Origin: an uncultured Oscillospiraceae bacterium
GTDB lineage: Bacteria; Bacillota; Clostridia; Oscillospirales; Acutalibacteraceae
Assembly: GCA_910588415.1 (NCBI GenBank)
Contig: CAJUPK010000057.1
Span: forward strand, 1-13,831
Length of the DNA stretch: 13,831 bases
Direction: 5' to 3'
Of the stretch, positions 1 to 6,892 are shown piece after piece. Numbering within the stretch: position 1 is the stretch's first letter; every line of letters begins with the position of its first letter. Under the pieces are notes generated by a model, which had not been told where the DNA came from, ran no database searches, and saw nothing but the letters and a program-made list of their open reading frames with translations. The position numbers were made by a program, and so were the translations under genes.

Positions 1-2929
1 CAGCAGCCTTGGTGATGTCGCTGCCATAGGGCAGTTCTACCGTGTAGGCGTTCTCGGTCTCCTCGTCAGCCACAGCCTCTGCGCCCTCGGCAGTGATGGA
101 AGCAATGGTAGCGTCCTTCTCAGCCTCGGCCACGTTTACGGTCACGGGGTAGCTGGTGGTGCTGTCGCCGCTCTCAGAGGTAACCACGATAACGGGGTTG
201 TTAACAGCGGTCTCGCCCACGCACAGCACGCCGGAAGCGTTTACATGGAACTTGGTAGCGCCCTCGGTCTCAGCAGAGCCCAGGTCAGACTTAATAACAG
301 CCTCGCCGATCTTGGCAGTGGCCAGGGGGCTGGTCTCAAAGTTCAGGGTGAACTCAGGAGCGTCCTTGCCCTTGGCATAGCTGTTGGGAACGATAATTTC
401 CACCGTGCTGGCCTCGGTGTTCAAAGAAGCCTTTACAGCGGTATCAACGGTGCTGTCAAAGCTGGTCAGCTCGCTGCCGGTCTCGGCGGCGGTCATCTTG
501 GCAACCAGTTTGTACTCGGTGGCTTTAGCTATCAGCTCAGTATAGGTGGTTTCGGTCACAAGATCATCAGCAACAGAAGCGCCACCAGTTGCGGCCTTGA
601 AACTCAGGTTCATGTTTTCAGCCCAAGCTTTCTCGCTGAAGACATAGATGGACTTGCCAGTGGTGTCAGAGAACCAATCGGCATCCACGGTGATGCCATC
701 GCTGAGAGCGGTGGAGCTAGGTGTTTTGAAGGCCTTATCCTTAACGGTACCAGTAGTCGGTGCCGAGCTCTCAGCAAGCATAACCACAGCGTTCTTGCTG
801 ATGGTCAGATCGCTGAAGCGCAGAACCGCGTCGCCCTTCAGGGAGTAGGGCACTTCCACGGTGATGGTCTTCTTGGCAGCGTCAATGGTTGTGGTGTAGG
901 TATTGTCCTCGGTAACAGCAGCCTTGGTGCCAGCGCTGGTTACAGTGGCCTTGCTGATGGTAGCAAAGGTCTCGGCAGTTGCAACGTTCAGAGTAACTGC
1001 ATAGGTGCGGCCAATGCTGTTCTCGCCTGTCTCAGCGGTATTCCAGACACGGATAGAGGCTTTATTGCCCGTCACCGTCTCAGGAGTCAAATTAATGCTG
1101 GGGAACAAAGTGCCTACAGTGGTGGAACCGGAAACAAAAGCAGTTCCGCTGGAGAAGTTCTCAACAGTCTCATAGCTGATGGAAGACCCATCGCTGGCAG
1201 TGGCAACCACACGCAGGTTCCGCAGGGTCATGTTAGTGGTGGGCTCAGCAGGAGTAGTATCCCGAGTAGTGGTTTGCGCCTGATCATTCTGGTCTACGCC
1301 GGAACCACCAGCCAGCTTCTTTTCCATAGCCAGCATGTAGGGCACTTTCACCTCTACGGTGCCAGTGGCGGCATTGGTGTTGGTGATGGTGCCGGGAATC
1401 TCAATGGAGCCGTCCTCGCTGACAAACTTAATGCTGGTCAGGTCAACAGCCTTGTTGGTGCTGGCAGCCACGTTGAAGCGGTAGGTACGGACCGTGGAGC
1501 CATCCTGAGAGGTGAGCTTCACAGTGAAGTAGCCGTTCTTGTAGTCTACATTAGCCAGAGTAACGGTACTGCTGGTCAGCGTGCCATTGACGGCCGGGAA
1601 GTTGGAGGTCACTTCAACGGCAGCGTCCTCAGAGCCCCAAACGGTTACATCGGCAGGGTTCTTCAGGTCTGTGCCATAGGGCAGGGTCACATTGACAGTC
1701 TGGTTCAGCTCGTCGCTGTCTGCAATGTTCACCACCTGGGCATCGCCAACCTGGATAGCGGTCAGCTTAGCCTCGGGGTTGGTCAGGGGAATAACAACAT
1801 TCAGGGTGATGTCCTCGCCAGTCTTGCAAGTGCCGGTCATAACATTCAACTTGCCATTATCAGTTGTATCGCCCTTCAAAGTCCATACTTCCTGTTTTTT
1901 GGTGGAAGAACCTTCTTTGGCATTCTTAAAGGCAAGTTTCTCACCGCTCTTAATTTCCTTAGGAGCATTCTGGCCATCCTGAACCTTGGTCACGTTTTTG
2001 CCAGTTGTCCAGGTAGCAGCCAGGTTCGGCAAATCAGTACCCTGCACACCATAAGGAACTTCCACAGTAATGGTCTTGCCCTCGATTTCGCCCTCATAGT
2101 CGCCCAGCTTAAAGGTGGTGAAGTGGGGCTCGTTGACAAACTTCAGGGTATAAGCCTGGGTGTTGCCACGGGGGGCGGCCACTACCAGCTTGCCGTTTGC
2201 CATGCTCAGGATAGCAGTGCTCTCGGCAGGAGTGAAGATAGCCTTCAGGTAGGTATCAATGGATTCAGGCTGCGGATCATCTGGAGTCCAGGCTTTACTC
2301 GAGACTGTGCCGGTTTTGCCGGCATTATCACCTGTCAGGCAGAGGACCTTTGCGTCAGTATCTTCACCAATCGAAGCAGAATAAATAGGATTGCTCAGAA
2401 CCTGGTCCAGGCCCATCTGGATGGTGATGGTGTTGCCGTCAATGGAAGCGCCATTGGCAACCGCGCCCGTGATCTTATCGGCGCTTACGCTCTTGATGGA
2501 AACATCATTGCTGGCGTAAGTCTTCTCCCAAGTGATCACAAAGGGGTACTGCACGGCCTCGGCCTCGCCCACCCGCACGCTCAGCGTGAAGATGTAGTCG
2601 CCGCTGCCGCCGTTGGCGGGCTTCTCCTTTGCCTTGGTGAGGTCCAGGGTGCCGGCAACAGCGGCGTCTGTCTCTACAAAGGTAAAGGCCGTGTCAGCAG
2701 GGGTGTTAACCACCGCTACATCCACGCTGGGATTTTGGCTGCTGAAGTTGGCGGTGTACTGGCCGTCCACCCACTTGGCGTCATAGCCGCCCACCCGGAT
2801 GGTGTACCCGGGGTCGGCAGGCGCCGTGGGTTCGTCAGCAGCAAATGCGCTCATCGGAATCATCGCGGCGACCATCAAAATGGCCAGAAGCGCCGCAAGT
2901 GATTTCTTCAGAAACTTGCTTTTGTTCAT
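1..2929 (-). CDS. Large secreted surface protein with tandem Ig-like modules (3' end outside window)
   Basis: I read this minus-strand frame codon by codon from the ATG at 2929 to the left edge: 976 complete codons with no stop, so the gene leaves the window. The start has an AGAGGG ribosome site 8 bases upstream. Residues 1-31 form a signal peptide: a basic start (MNKSKFLKK), a hydrophobic core, and an AFA|AD cleavage site. The rest is rich in T, S, V, A and D, with almost no Cys. A strand motif like tVeVPYg recurs near residues 167 (degenerate), 290, 418, 531, 695, 848 and 968, so modules repeat every 113-164 residues. This fits a string of bacterial beta-sandwich (Ig-like/DUF5018-like) domains on an exported adhesin or S-layer-type protein. 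The anchor (SLH, LPXTG or other) would be in the missing C-terminus, so function is not assignable. It is probably monocistronic, with a leader of more than 200 bases. Confidence 0.85.
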   Translation of the reverse strand, partial: MNKSKFLKKSLAALLAILMVAAMIPMSAFAADEPTAPADPGYTIRVGGYDAKWVDGQYTANFSSQNPSVDVAVVNTPADTAFTFVETDAAVAGTLDLTKAKEKPANGGSGDYIFTLSVRVGEAEAVQYPFVITWEKTYASNDVSIKSVSADKITGAVANGASIDGNTITIQMGLDQVLSNPIYSASIGEDTDAKVLCLTGDNAGKTGTVSSKAWTPDDPQPESIDTYLKAIFTPAESTAILSMANGKLVVAAPRGNTQAYTLKFVNEPHFTTFKLGDYEGEIEGKTITVEVPYGVQGTDLPNLAATWTTGKNVTKVQDGQNAPKEIKSGEKLAFKNAKEGSSTKKQEVWTLKGDTTDNGKLNVMTGTCKTGEDITLNVVIPLTNPEAKLTAIQVGDAQVVNIADSDELNQTVNVTLPYGTDLKNPADVTVWGSEDAAVEVTSNFPAVNGTLTSSTVTLANVDYKNGYFTVKLTSQDGSTVRTYRFNVAASTNKAVDLTSIKFVSEDGSIEIPGTITNTNAATGTVEVKVPYMLAMEKKLAGGSGVDQNDQAQTTTRDTTPAEPTTNMTLRNLRVVATASDGSSISYETVENFSSGTAFVSGSTTVGTLFPSINLTPETVTGNKASIRVWNTAETGENSIGRTYAVTLNVATAETFATISKATVTSAGTKAAVTEDNTYTTTIDAAKKTITVEVPYSLKGDAVLRFSDLTISKNAVVMLAESSAPTTGTVKDKAFKTPSSTALSDGITVDADWFSDTTGKSIYVFSEKAWAENMNLSFKAATGGASVADDLVTETTYTELIAKATEYKLVAKMTAAETGSELTSFDSTVDTAVKASLNTEASTVEIIVPNSYAKGKDAPEFTLNFETSPLATAKIGEAVIKSDLGSAETEGATKFHVNASGVLCVGETAVNNPVIVVTSESGDSTTSYPVTVNVAEAEKDATIASITAEGAEAVADEETENAYTVELPYGSDITKAA

Positions 2930-2990
2930 GTTTTCAACCCTCTTAAATTTTAGATTCTCAGCCGGCCCTTTCGCCGCTGAGTGGAAGTTA

Positions 2991-3000
2991 AGTATATACT
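2991..3000. promoter_or_regulatory. Palindrome AGTATATACT in the surface-protein leader
   Basis: This is a perfect 10-bp palindrome inside a longer imperfect one (GTTA before it, GTAAC after it, 2987-3005). It sits about 60 bases upstream of the surface-protein start. The same 10 bases recur at 13581-13590 upstream of the XRE regulator. TATACT on the minus strand could also act as a -10 box, but no convincing -35 lies 16-18 bases upstream. Operator or promoter identity is inferred only. Confidence 0.35.
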
Positions 3001-3166
3001 GTAACCTGTTTCAAAAGGCCCCAGTCCTTCGCCAGGAGGGCCCTGGGCAGCATGAACACAGCTCGGCAGGGTCTTTTTACTCATACAAGTCGCATGGCCC
3101 TTTAAAAGCCGCACAGGCCCCATACCAACGATGCTCTATACATCCTTATAGCAGGCAGCAAATCAA

Positions 3167-3225
3167 AAAGCCAGACTGCGTTTATAACCAATCCAGTGGA
3201 CCGGCAATAAACGCAGTCTGGCTTT
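3167..3225 (-). terminator. Terminator-like 19-bp perfect inverted repeat downstream of the HEPN-CBS gene
   Basis: Arms 3167-3185 and 3207-3225 are perfect reverse complements (19 bp) around a 21-base loop. Read on the minus strand, the right arm ends in GGCTTTTT, giving the T-run of an intrinsic terminator about 80 bases after the HEPN-CBS stop codon. On the plus strand there is no T-run. The stem is longer, and its loop larger, than in a typical intrinsic terminator. A repeat-derived element that also works as a terminator is therefore possible. Confidence 0.6.
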
Positions 3226-3305
3226 ATAGAAACGGTTTTTCAAACGATAGGTAACGCACTTAAAAATCGGTACATACCTCTTTTGAACTGCTTTAACTTA
3301 TAGCT

Positions 3306-4016
3306 CTAGTCCTCCCCCAACACGTCCCAGGGGGTAAGCATCCCCAAAAGGGGCTGGTCCTGCCGGCCGTCCTCTGTGATAAAGATCACAGATACCCGCT
3401 TGTTTTTGCCCCGCACCTGCTCAAAGCGCTGGCGCACATAGATATAAGTGGCGTCCGCGGGCACAAATTCATAGTTCTCCAAGTGTTCCTCTACCGCCAG
3501 ATACCCCTTCAGGTCCTTAATCATGGCAGCGGGGTCCAGGCCCTTGCCCTTGTGCCGCAGCAGGTAGCGGAACATGGACCCCACACTGAATACCCCATAG
3601 AACTTGCCGTCCTTCATCACTGGCACATGGGAATAGCCGTTTTTGTCCATCAGCTCCATAACCCGCAGTACCCGCTGGTCTGGCCCCACCTTCAACACCC
3701 GCTCTCCTCTGGTGGCAAATTCCAGTGCCAGGGGCGGGCGGCTGACAAAATCCAGCACATCCCGCAGTGCGTCCACCACTGGCTGGGAGGGCACCACCAC
3801 CGGCTGATTGTCCAGGTCTGCGCTGTGGGCCATCAGGTTGCGGATATGACGGCACAGGTCCAGTTTATCGCGCACAGGTGCGCTCTCATAGTCCTTCACA
3901 AACTCAAACACCGCGCTGGAAAAGTGCCGACGGGCGTTGCGGTATTTTTCCTCTAATACATCCTCTATCTGCTTATAGAGATCCAGAAAAAGTCTGGCTC
4001 TGTCCTCTCCGTCCAT
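3306..4016 (-). CDS. HEPN-like domain fused to a tandem CBS pair
   Basis: The protein has 236 residues. Residues 1-95 look all-helical and contain RHIRNLMAHSA, where R59-N60-x3-H64 matches the R-N-x(3-5)-H core of HEPN domains, followed by another helix (VVDALRDVLDFV). Residues about 105-155 and 165-233 read as two CBS motifs (for example YSHVPVMKDGKFYGVFS and the closing LLGMLTPWDVL). CBS pairs usually bind adenine nucleotides. HEPN domains with this motif are often RNases or nucleotide-binding helical bundles. A nucleotide-gated regulator or RNase is therefore an inference, not shown. The start has a near-perfect AGGAGGA site 8 bases upstream. It is the last gene after holA-rnmV, separated from rnmV by 72 bases, and ends before the 3167-3225 terminator. 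The CBS call is firm; HEPN is probable. Confidence 0.75.
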   Translation of the reverse strand: MDGEDRARLFLDLYKQIEDVLEEKYRNARRHFSSAVFEFVKDYESAPVRDKLDLCRHIRNLMAHSADLDNQPVVVPSQPVVDALRDVLDFVSRPPLALEFATRGERVLKVGPDQRVLRVMELMDKNGYSHVPVMKDGKFYGVFSVGSMFRYLLRHKGKGLDPAAMIKDLKGYLAVEEHLENYEFVPADATYIYVRQRFEQVRGKNKRVSVIFITEDGRQDQPLLGMLTPWDVLGED

Positions 4017-4060
4017 AGGGGTTCCTCCTGTCCTGTGGCTGACTGGTTCTGTTTCTAACG

Positions 4061-4086
4061 GTATGCCGGGCGTATGCGGTGTATGC
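4061..4086. repeat. Three GTATGC repeats upstream of the HEPN-CBS gene
   Basis: GTATGC occurs at 4061-4066, 4072-4077 and 4081-4086, at steps of 11 and 9 bases (about one helical turn), between the rnmV stop and the HEPN-CBS start. This could be an iterated protein-binding site or chance. No promoter is evident beside it. Confidence 0.3.
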
Positions 4087-4088
4087 CT

Positions 4089-4718
4089 CTACGGGCTATG
4101 GCTGTCCCCAGAGGCACTGTCGGCGCTGTCCAGCAGTTCCACAGCCTCCTCTCGGGTGTACAGGCCGTTTAAAGCCTGCAGCAGCCCGTTGGCGGAAAGC
4201 CGCTCTGGCAGGCCCAGCTGCTTTTGCAGGGCTTTGCGTTTTGCCTCGCTGCCGGGTCCGCCGCTTAGCCCATATTGGTACAGGTCCGCTTTTGTCAACG
4301 GGTCCGGGGCTGGCCTGCTAGCCGCGGGTTCCGGGGCGTCCTCCAGGGTGGCCCCAGCCCGGCGCAGGCAGTGCTCCAGCACCTGGGCAGTCATGCCCTC
4401 CACCCCCAGCTTGCCCTCTTTAGAGGGCTGGGATTTCCGCCGCTCTTTGCCGGGGATGTCCGGGATATAGGCGTGCTTTACCTGCTGAGGGGGCAGGCAC
4501 TGGCTCAGCCTGCTGCGGATGAGAAACCCAGCCCCATCGCTGTCTGTCAGGATGATCAGGCCCCGGGTCTCTGCCAGCCGCCGGAACAGCTCCATGGTCT
4601 CTGGGTCTTTAAAAATCCGGAACCCTCCGGTCTCCAGGATTGTCCCCTGGACCAGCCCGGCCAGCTTGGCCTTGTCACAGCGGCCCTCCACCACAATGGC
4701 CTCCCGTACTCGCAGCAT
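4089..4718 (-). CDS. rnmV: Ribonuclease M5 (5S rRNA maturation)
   Basis: The protein has 209 residues. RNase M5 trims precursor 5S rRNA in Gram-positive bacteria, usually with ribosomal protein L18 as partner. Residues 5-90 are a TOPRIM domain. The acidic residues are visible: E11 in VVEGRCDKAKL, and D59 and D61 in LTDSDGAGF. The family-specific stretch AYIPDIPGKERRK then PSKEGKLGVEGM covers residues 82-108. The remainder matches the family's C-terminal helical domain. The length is near the usual 180-200, with a slightly long S/D/A-rich tail (SADSASGDS). Its ATG shares one base with the holA TGA (TGATG), and AGGAGG lies inside the end of holA, so the two are translationally coupled. The same coupling supports this start. 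Confidence 0.95.
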   Translation of the reverse strand: MLRVREAIVVEGRCDKAKLAGLVQGTILETGGFRIFKDPETMELFRRLAETRGLIILTDSDGAGFLIRSRLSQCLPPQQVKHAYIPDIPGKERRKSQPSKEGKLGVEGMTAQVLEHCLRRAGATLEDAPEPAASRPAPDPLTKADLYQYGLSGGPGSEAKRKALQKQLGLPERLSANGLLQALNGLYTREEAVELLDSADSASGDSHSP

Positions 4719-5773
4719 CAGGCAGCCTCCTTTTGGACAGCCAGCAAAAGCTTGGCCACCAGGGTCTCCAGCACCAGCCGGGGAGCCAGCCGGGAGCCTT
4801 TCAAAGCCAGGTCAGCCTCCAGCAGCAGGTCCAGGCAGGCCTGCAGGGTCTCCATGCTGAGCCGCCTGGCAGAGCGCTCGGCATTGCGCAGGCGAAAGCC
4901 CTTGCCCTTGTAGTCCGGGGAATAGTCCGCGGGGGCCTGGCTGGTCAGGCCGCTTTCCAGGGCTGCCTTTACCCGGAACATATCGATATAGGAGGAGGCC
5001 ATGGCCCCTAAAATAGCGATGGGCTCCTCGTTCTGGTAGAAAAGCAGGTCTAACAGGCTGTAGGCTTTCTCGTAAGTCCCGGCCACCAGGGCATTGACCA
5101 TCATAAACACAGTGGTCTCCGTGCTTTTGGGGGTCAGTTCTTCCACCATGGCTGGGGTCACCTCCTGCTGGCCTTGGCCCAGGGCATAGCCGCACAGCTT
5201 GTCGATCTCATTCAGCAGCAGGTGCAGGTCGTTTCCTGCATAGTCCAGCAGCCGGTCAGCAGCCTGTCTGGCCAGGACGCAGCCCTGCTGTTCAGCGGCC
5301 CGGACCAGGGTCTTCCGCAGCTCTGCCCCTTCCCGCCGGGGAAAGGGAACAACAACCCCAGCCTTCCTTGCCTTGTCCAGCAGCTTTTTCCATTTGGAGG
5401 ACCGCTGGCTGGTCTCAAGGGTGGGGTAGTAGAACACCAGGACCGTGGTCTCCGGCAGGTCATCCAGCAGCTCGTACAGCCTGTCCAGATCCTGCTGGGA
5501 CTTTTCTTCCACATTAAAGTCCGCCACAGCCACGCATTTGCGCTCCGCCATAAAGGGCAGGGCCGCGGCCGCGTCGGCAATACGCTCCACCGGGGTGTCG
5601 CTGGAGAACTCGTTGCGGTTAAACTCCGGGAACAGGTCCCCGCAGGCTTTGTGGATCAGCCGCTGGGCCGTGCGTTTGATCAGCAGCTTCTCCTCTCCGG
5701 TCAGAAGATAAAAAGAGGCCCAGGCCCCGCTGGCGACCTGCTTTTTCAGTTCCTGTTCTGTAATCTGGGGCAT
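4718..5773 (-). CDS. holA: DNA polymerase III delta subunit
   Basis: The protein has 351 residues, typical for HolA (about 340). Delta opens the beta sliding clamp as part of the clamp loader at the replication fork. Seen here: YLLTGEEKLLIKR at residues 22-34 (the degenerate nucleotide-site region near the N-terminus), the family stretch PFMAERKCVAVADF near residue 75, GNDLHLLLNEIDKLCGYA near residue 190, and a C-terminal helical collar region. As in other delta subunits, a functional Walker A motif is absent. The start has AGGAGGT 6 bases upstream. It overlaps rnmV by one base at its stop. It appears to be the first gene of the holA-rnmV-HEPN/CBS unit, behind a structured leader at 5789-5950. 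Confidence 0.95.
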   Translation of the reverse strand: MPQITEQELKKQVASGAWASFYLLTGEEKLLIKRTAQRLIHKACGDLFPEFNRNEFSSDTPVERIADAAAALPFMAERKCVAVADFNVEEKSQQDLDRLYELLDDLPETTVLVFYYPTLETSQRSSKWKKLLDKARKAGVVVPFPRREGAELRKTLVRAAEQQGCVLARQAADRLLDYAGNDLHLLLNEIDKLCGYALGQGQQEVTPAMVEELTPKSTETTVFMMVNALVAGTYEKAYSLLDLLFYQNEEPIAILGAMASSYIDMFRVKAALESGLTSQAPADYSPDYKGKGFRLRNAERSARRLSMETLQACLDLLLEADLALKGSRLAPRLVLETLVAKLLLAVQKEAA

Positions 5774-5788
5774 GGGGTACCTCCTCTT

Positions 5789-5831
5789 AAAAAACCAGCC
5801 GCCTGTGGGCGGGACGTGGATCGATCGTCCC
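5789..5831 (-). promoter_or_regulatory. Hairpins and T-run directly before the holA ribosome site
   Basis: On the minus strand, hairpin GGGACG/CGTCCC (5811-5816 with 5826-5831, loop 9) overlaps a second hairpin, CCGCC/GGCGG (5799-5803 with 5808-5812, loop 4). The second is followed after four bases by six Ts (5789-5794), just upstream of AGGAGGT. The two stems share bases 5811-5812 and so compete. This layout could allow attenuation; it is inferred from base pairing only. Confidence 0.35.
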
Positions 5832-5847
5832 TATATACCCATAGACA

Positions 5848-5903
5848 AGGGGCGCTGGCGGGCATGGAAGCAAGGAGCAGCTTTTGCGCCGCCTTGTGCC
5901 CCT
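5848..5903 (-). other. Nested stem in the holA leader
   Basis: Arms AGGGGC/GCCCCT (5848-5853 and 5898-5903) enclose GGCGG/CCGCC (5857-5861 and 5889-5893), giving a stem of 6 then 5 bp around a 27-base loop. No T-run follows, so it is not an obvious terminator for rnfB. It is part of the rnfB-holA gap (5774-5987), which has no gene. Confidence 0.3.
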
Positions 5904-5944
5904 GTGGCTGGGTGCTTATTTCGTTATTACCATACATGGGGTTT

Positions 5945-5950
5945 ATTATA
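5945..5950 (-). promoter_or_regulatory. Consensus -10 box (TATAAT) upstream of holA
   Basis: TATAAT reads on the minus strand about 38 bases after the rnfB stop. No good -35 hexamer lies 16-18 bases further up. The nearest TTGATT is too distant for this -10 but could pair with TAAAAG. A holA promoter in this gap is plausible because no terminator-free operon link with rnfB is needed. Confidence 0.35.
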
Positions 5951-5987
5951 GAGCTTATATGCGCTTTTATCCGGTATATGGGACAAA

Positions 5988-6779
5988 TCAAGCCTGCTCC
6001 ATGGTGATGATGTGCCGGGGACAGGCCTCTGCGCACTGGCCGCAGCCTTTACACTTCTCCGGGTCCACAACAGCCAGGCCGTTCTTCACGGTGATGGCCC
6101 CGAACTCGCAGGTTTTCTGGCATTTCATGCAGCCAATGCACCCCACCTTGCAGGCCTGCATGGTGGCTTTGCCCTTGTCACAGCTGGAGCAGCGCACCAC
6201 GGCCATGGTCTTTACTGGCGCCAGGTGGATGAGCCCCTTGGGACAGGCGGCGGTACATTTGCCGCAGGCCACGCACTTGTCCGGGTCAATAACCGCCACG
6301 CCGTTGCACAGCTGAATGGCCCCGTAATCGCAGGCGGCCAGGCAGTCGCCCAGGCCCAGGCAGCCAAAGCGGCAGCTGGAAGTACCGCCGTTTAAGAGAG
6401 AGGCAGCGGTACAGCTTTGCAGGCCATCATACTCCATCTTGGGGGTGGTATGGTCATTGCTTCCCATACAGTGGATGTAGGCGGCCTTGCGCTCCATCTC
6501 TACCGCGCCGGAGCCCAAAATCTCCCCGCACTGGGCAGCCACAGCCGGGCCGCCGGGAGAGCACAGGCCGGGCACGGCCTCGCCCTTGGCCATGGCCGCT
6601 GCGTAGCCTGGGCAGCCCGAGTATCCGCAGGCGCCGCAGTTGGCCCCGGGCAGAACAGCCTCCAGTGCCTCGGCCCTCTCGTCCTTGGGCACAGCCATGA
6701 CAATGGAGGCCACGGCCAGCACCACGCCGGCCAGCAGGCCAATCACGCCCACAATGAAGATTGGTGTTACAATTTGCAT
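5988..6779 (-). CDS. rnfB: Rnf electron transport complex subunit B
   Basis: The protein has 263 residues from the chosen ATG. RnfB is the ferredoxin-side, membrane-anchored iron-sulfur subunit of the ferredoxin:NAD+ oxidoreductase. Residues 5-30 are one N-terminal membrane helix. Residues 44-75 hold the RnfB-type cluster motif (C48, C51, C56 in NCGACGYSGCPG, and C73). The C-terminal half is dense in ferredoxin motifs, including CVACGKCTAACPKG, CIGCMKCQKTCEFG and CKGCGQCAEACPRH, plus a cysteine-rich segment before them. The frame stays open to an ATG at 6881, but those 34 residues are polar and unlike RnfB. The membrane helix directly after the ATG at 6779, with GGA/AAGGA upstream, fixes the start. 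It is cut off from rnfA by a solute-binding-protein remnant and a terminator, so it may need its own promoter, which I could not find. Confidence 0.95.
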   Translation of the reverse strand: MQIVTPIFIVGVIGLLAGVVLAVASIVMAVPKDERAEALEAVLPGANCGACGYSGCPGYAAAMAKGEAVPGLCSPGGPAVAAQCGEILGSGAVEMERKAAYIHCMGSNDHTTPKMEYDGLQSCTAASLLNGGTSSCRFGCLGLGDCLAACDYGAIQLCNGVAVIDPDKCVACGKCTAACPKGLIHLAPVKTMAVVRCSSCDKGKATMQACKVGCIGCMKCQKTCEFGAITVKNGLAVVDPEKCKGCGQCAEACPRHIITMEQA

Positions 6780-6797
6780 TTCGTCCACGTTCCTTTC

Positions 6798-6812
6798 CGG
6801 GGCAGGGCCCCG
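6798..6812. other. GC-rich hairpin before rnfB
   Basis: CGGGGC and GCCCCG (6798-6803, 6807-6812) form a 6-bp stem with a 3-base loop, 19 bases ahead of the rnfB start and next to its AAAGGA site. A weaker 5-bp stem (ACGCG/CGCGT) lies about 30 bases further up. It could modulate rnfB translation. There is no T-run. Confidence 0.3.
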
Positions 6813-6892
6813 TGGTTTGTTCATGATTGGTTCAAAGGATATACGCGGTTTTATCGCGTTTTGTTTATGCTTTAGTCCCATAAGGGAGTGTC

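Larger units (their letters stand above)
2930..3305. other. Intergenic region between HEPN-CBS gene and surface-protein gene
   Basis: These 376 bases are more AT-rich than their neighbours. They hold the 19-bp inverted repeat, the AGTATATACT palindrome and the ribosome site of the surface-protein gene. I see no strong sigma-A promoter. The best candidate is a weak TTGGTA/TTTAAA pair 16 bases apart on the minus strand (about 3098-3125). No RNA gene was recognised. Confidence 0.5.

Noticed and set aside
245..2902. 885-residue open frame on the plus strand
   Set aside because: It lies exactly antisense, codon on codon, to the secreted protein on the minus strand, which has a signal peptide, ribosome site and repeat modules. 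The plus frame is open because the real gene avoids TTA, CTA and TCA codons.
3040..3078. Plus-strand terminator-like stem followed by T5
   Set aside because: The stem has a three-base internal mismatch and no plus-strand gene precedes it.
2950..3084. 44-residue minus-strand frame in the surface-protein leader
   Set aside because: No ribosome site at a proper distance and no recognisable features; conservation would be needed to revive it.
6780..6881. N-terminal extension of rnfB (34 extra residues)
   Set aside because: Polar sequence unlike RnfB; the membrane helix starts right after the ATG at 6779.
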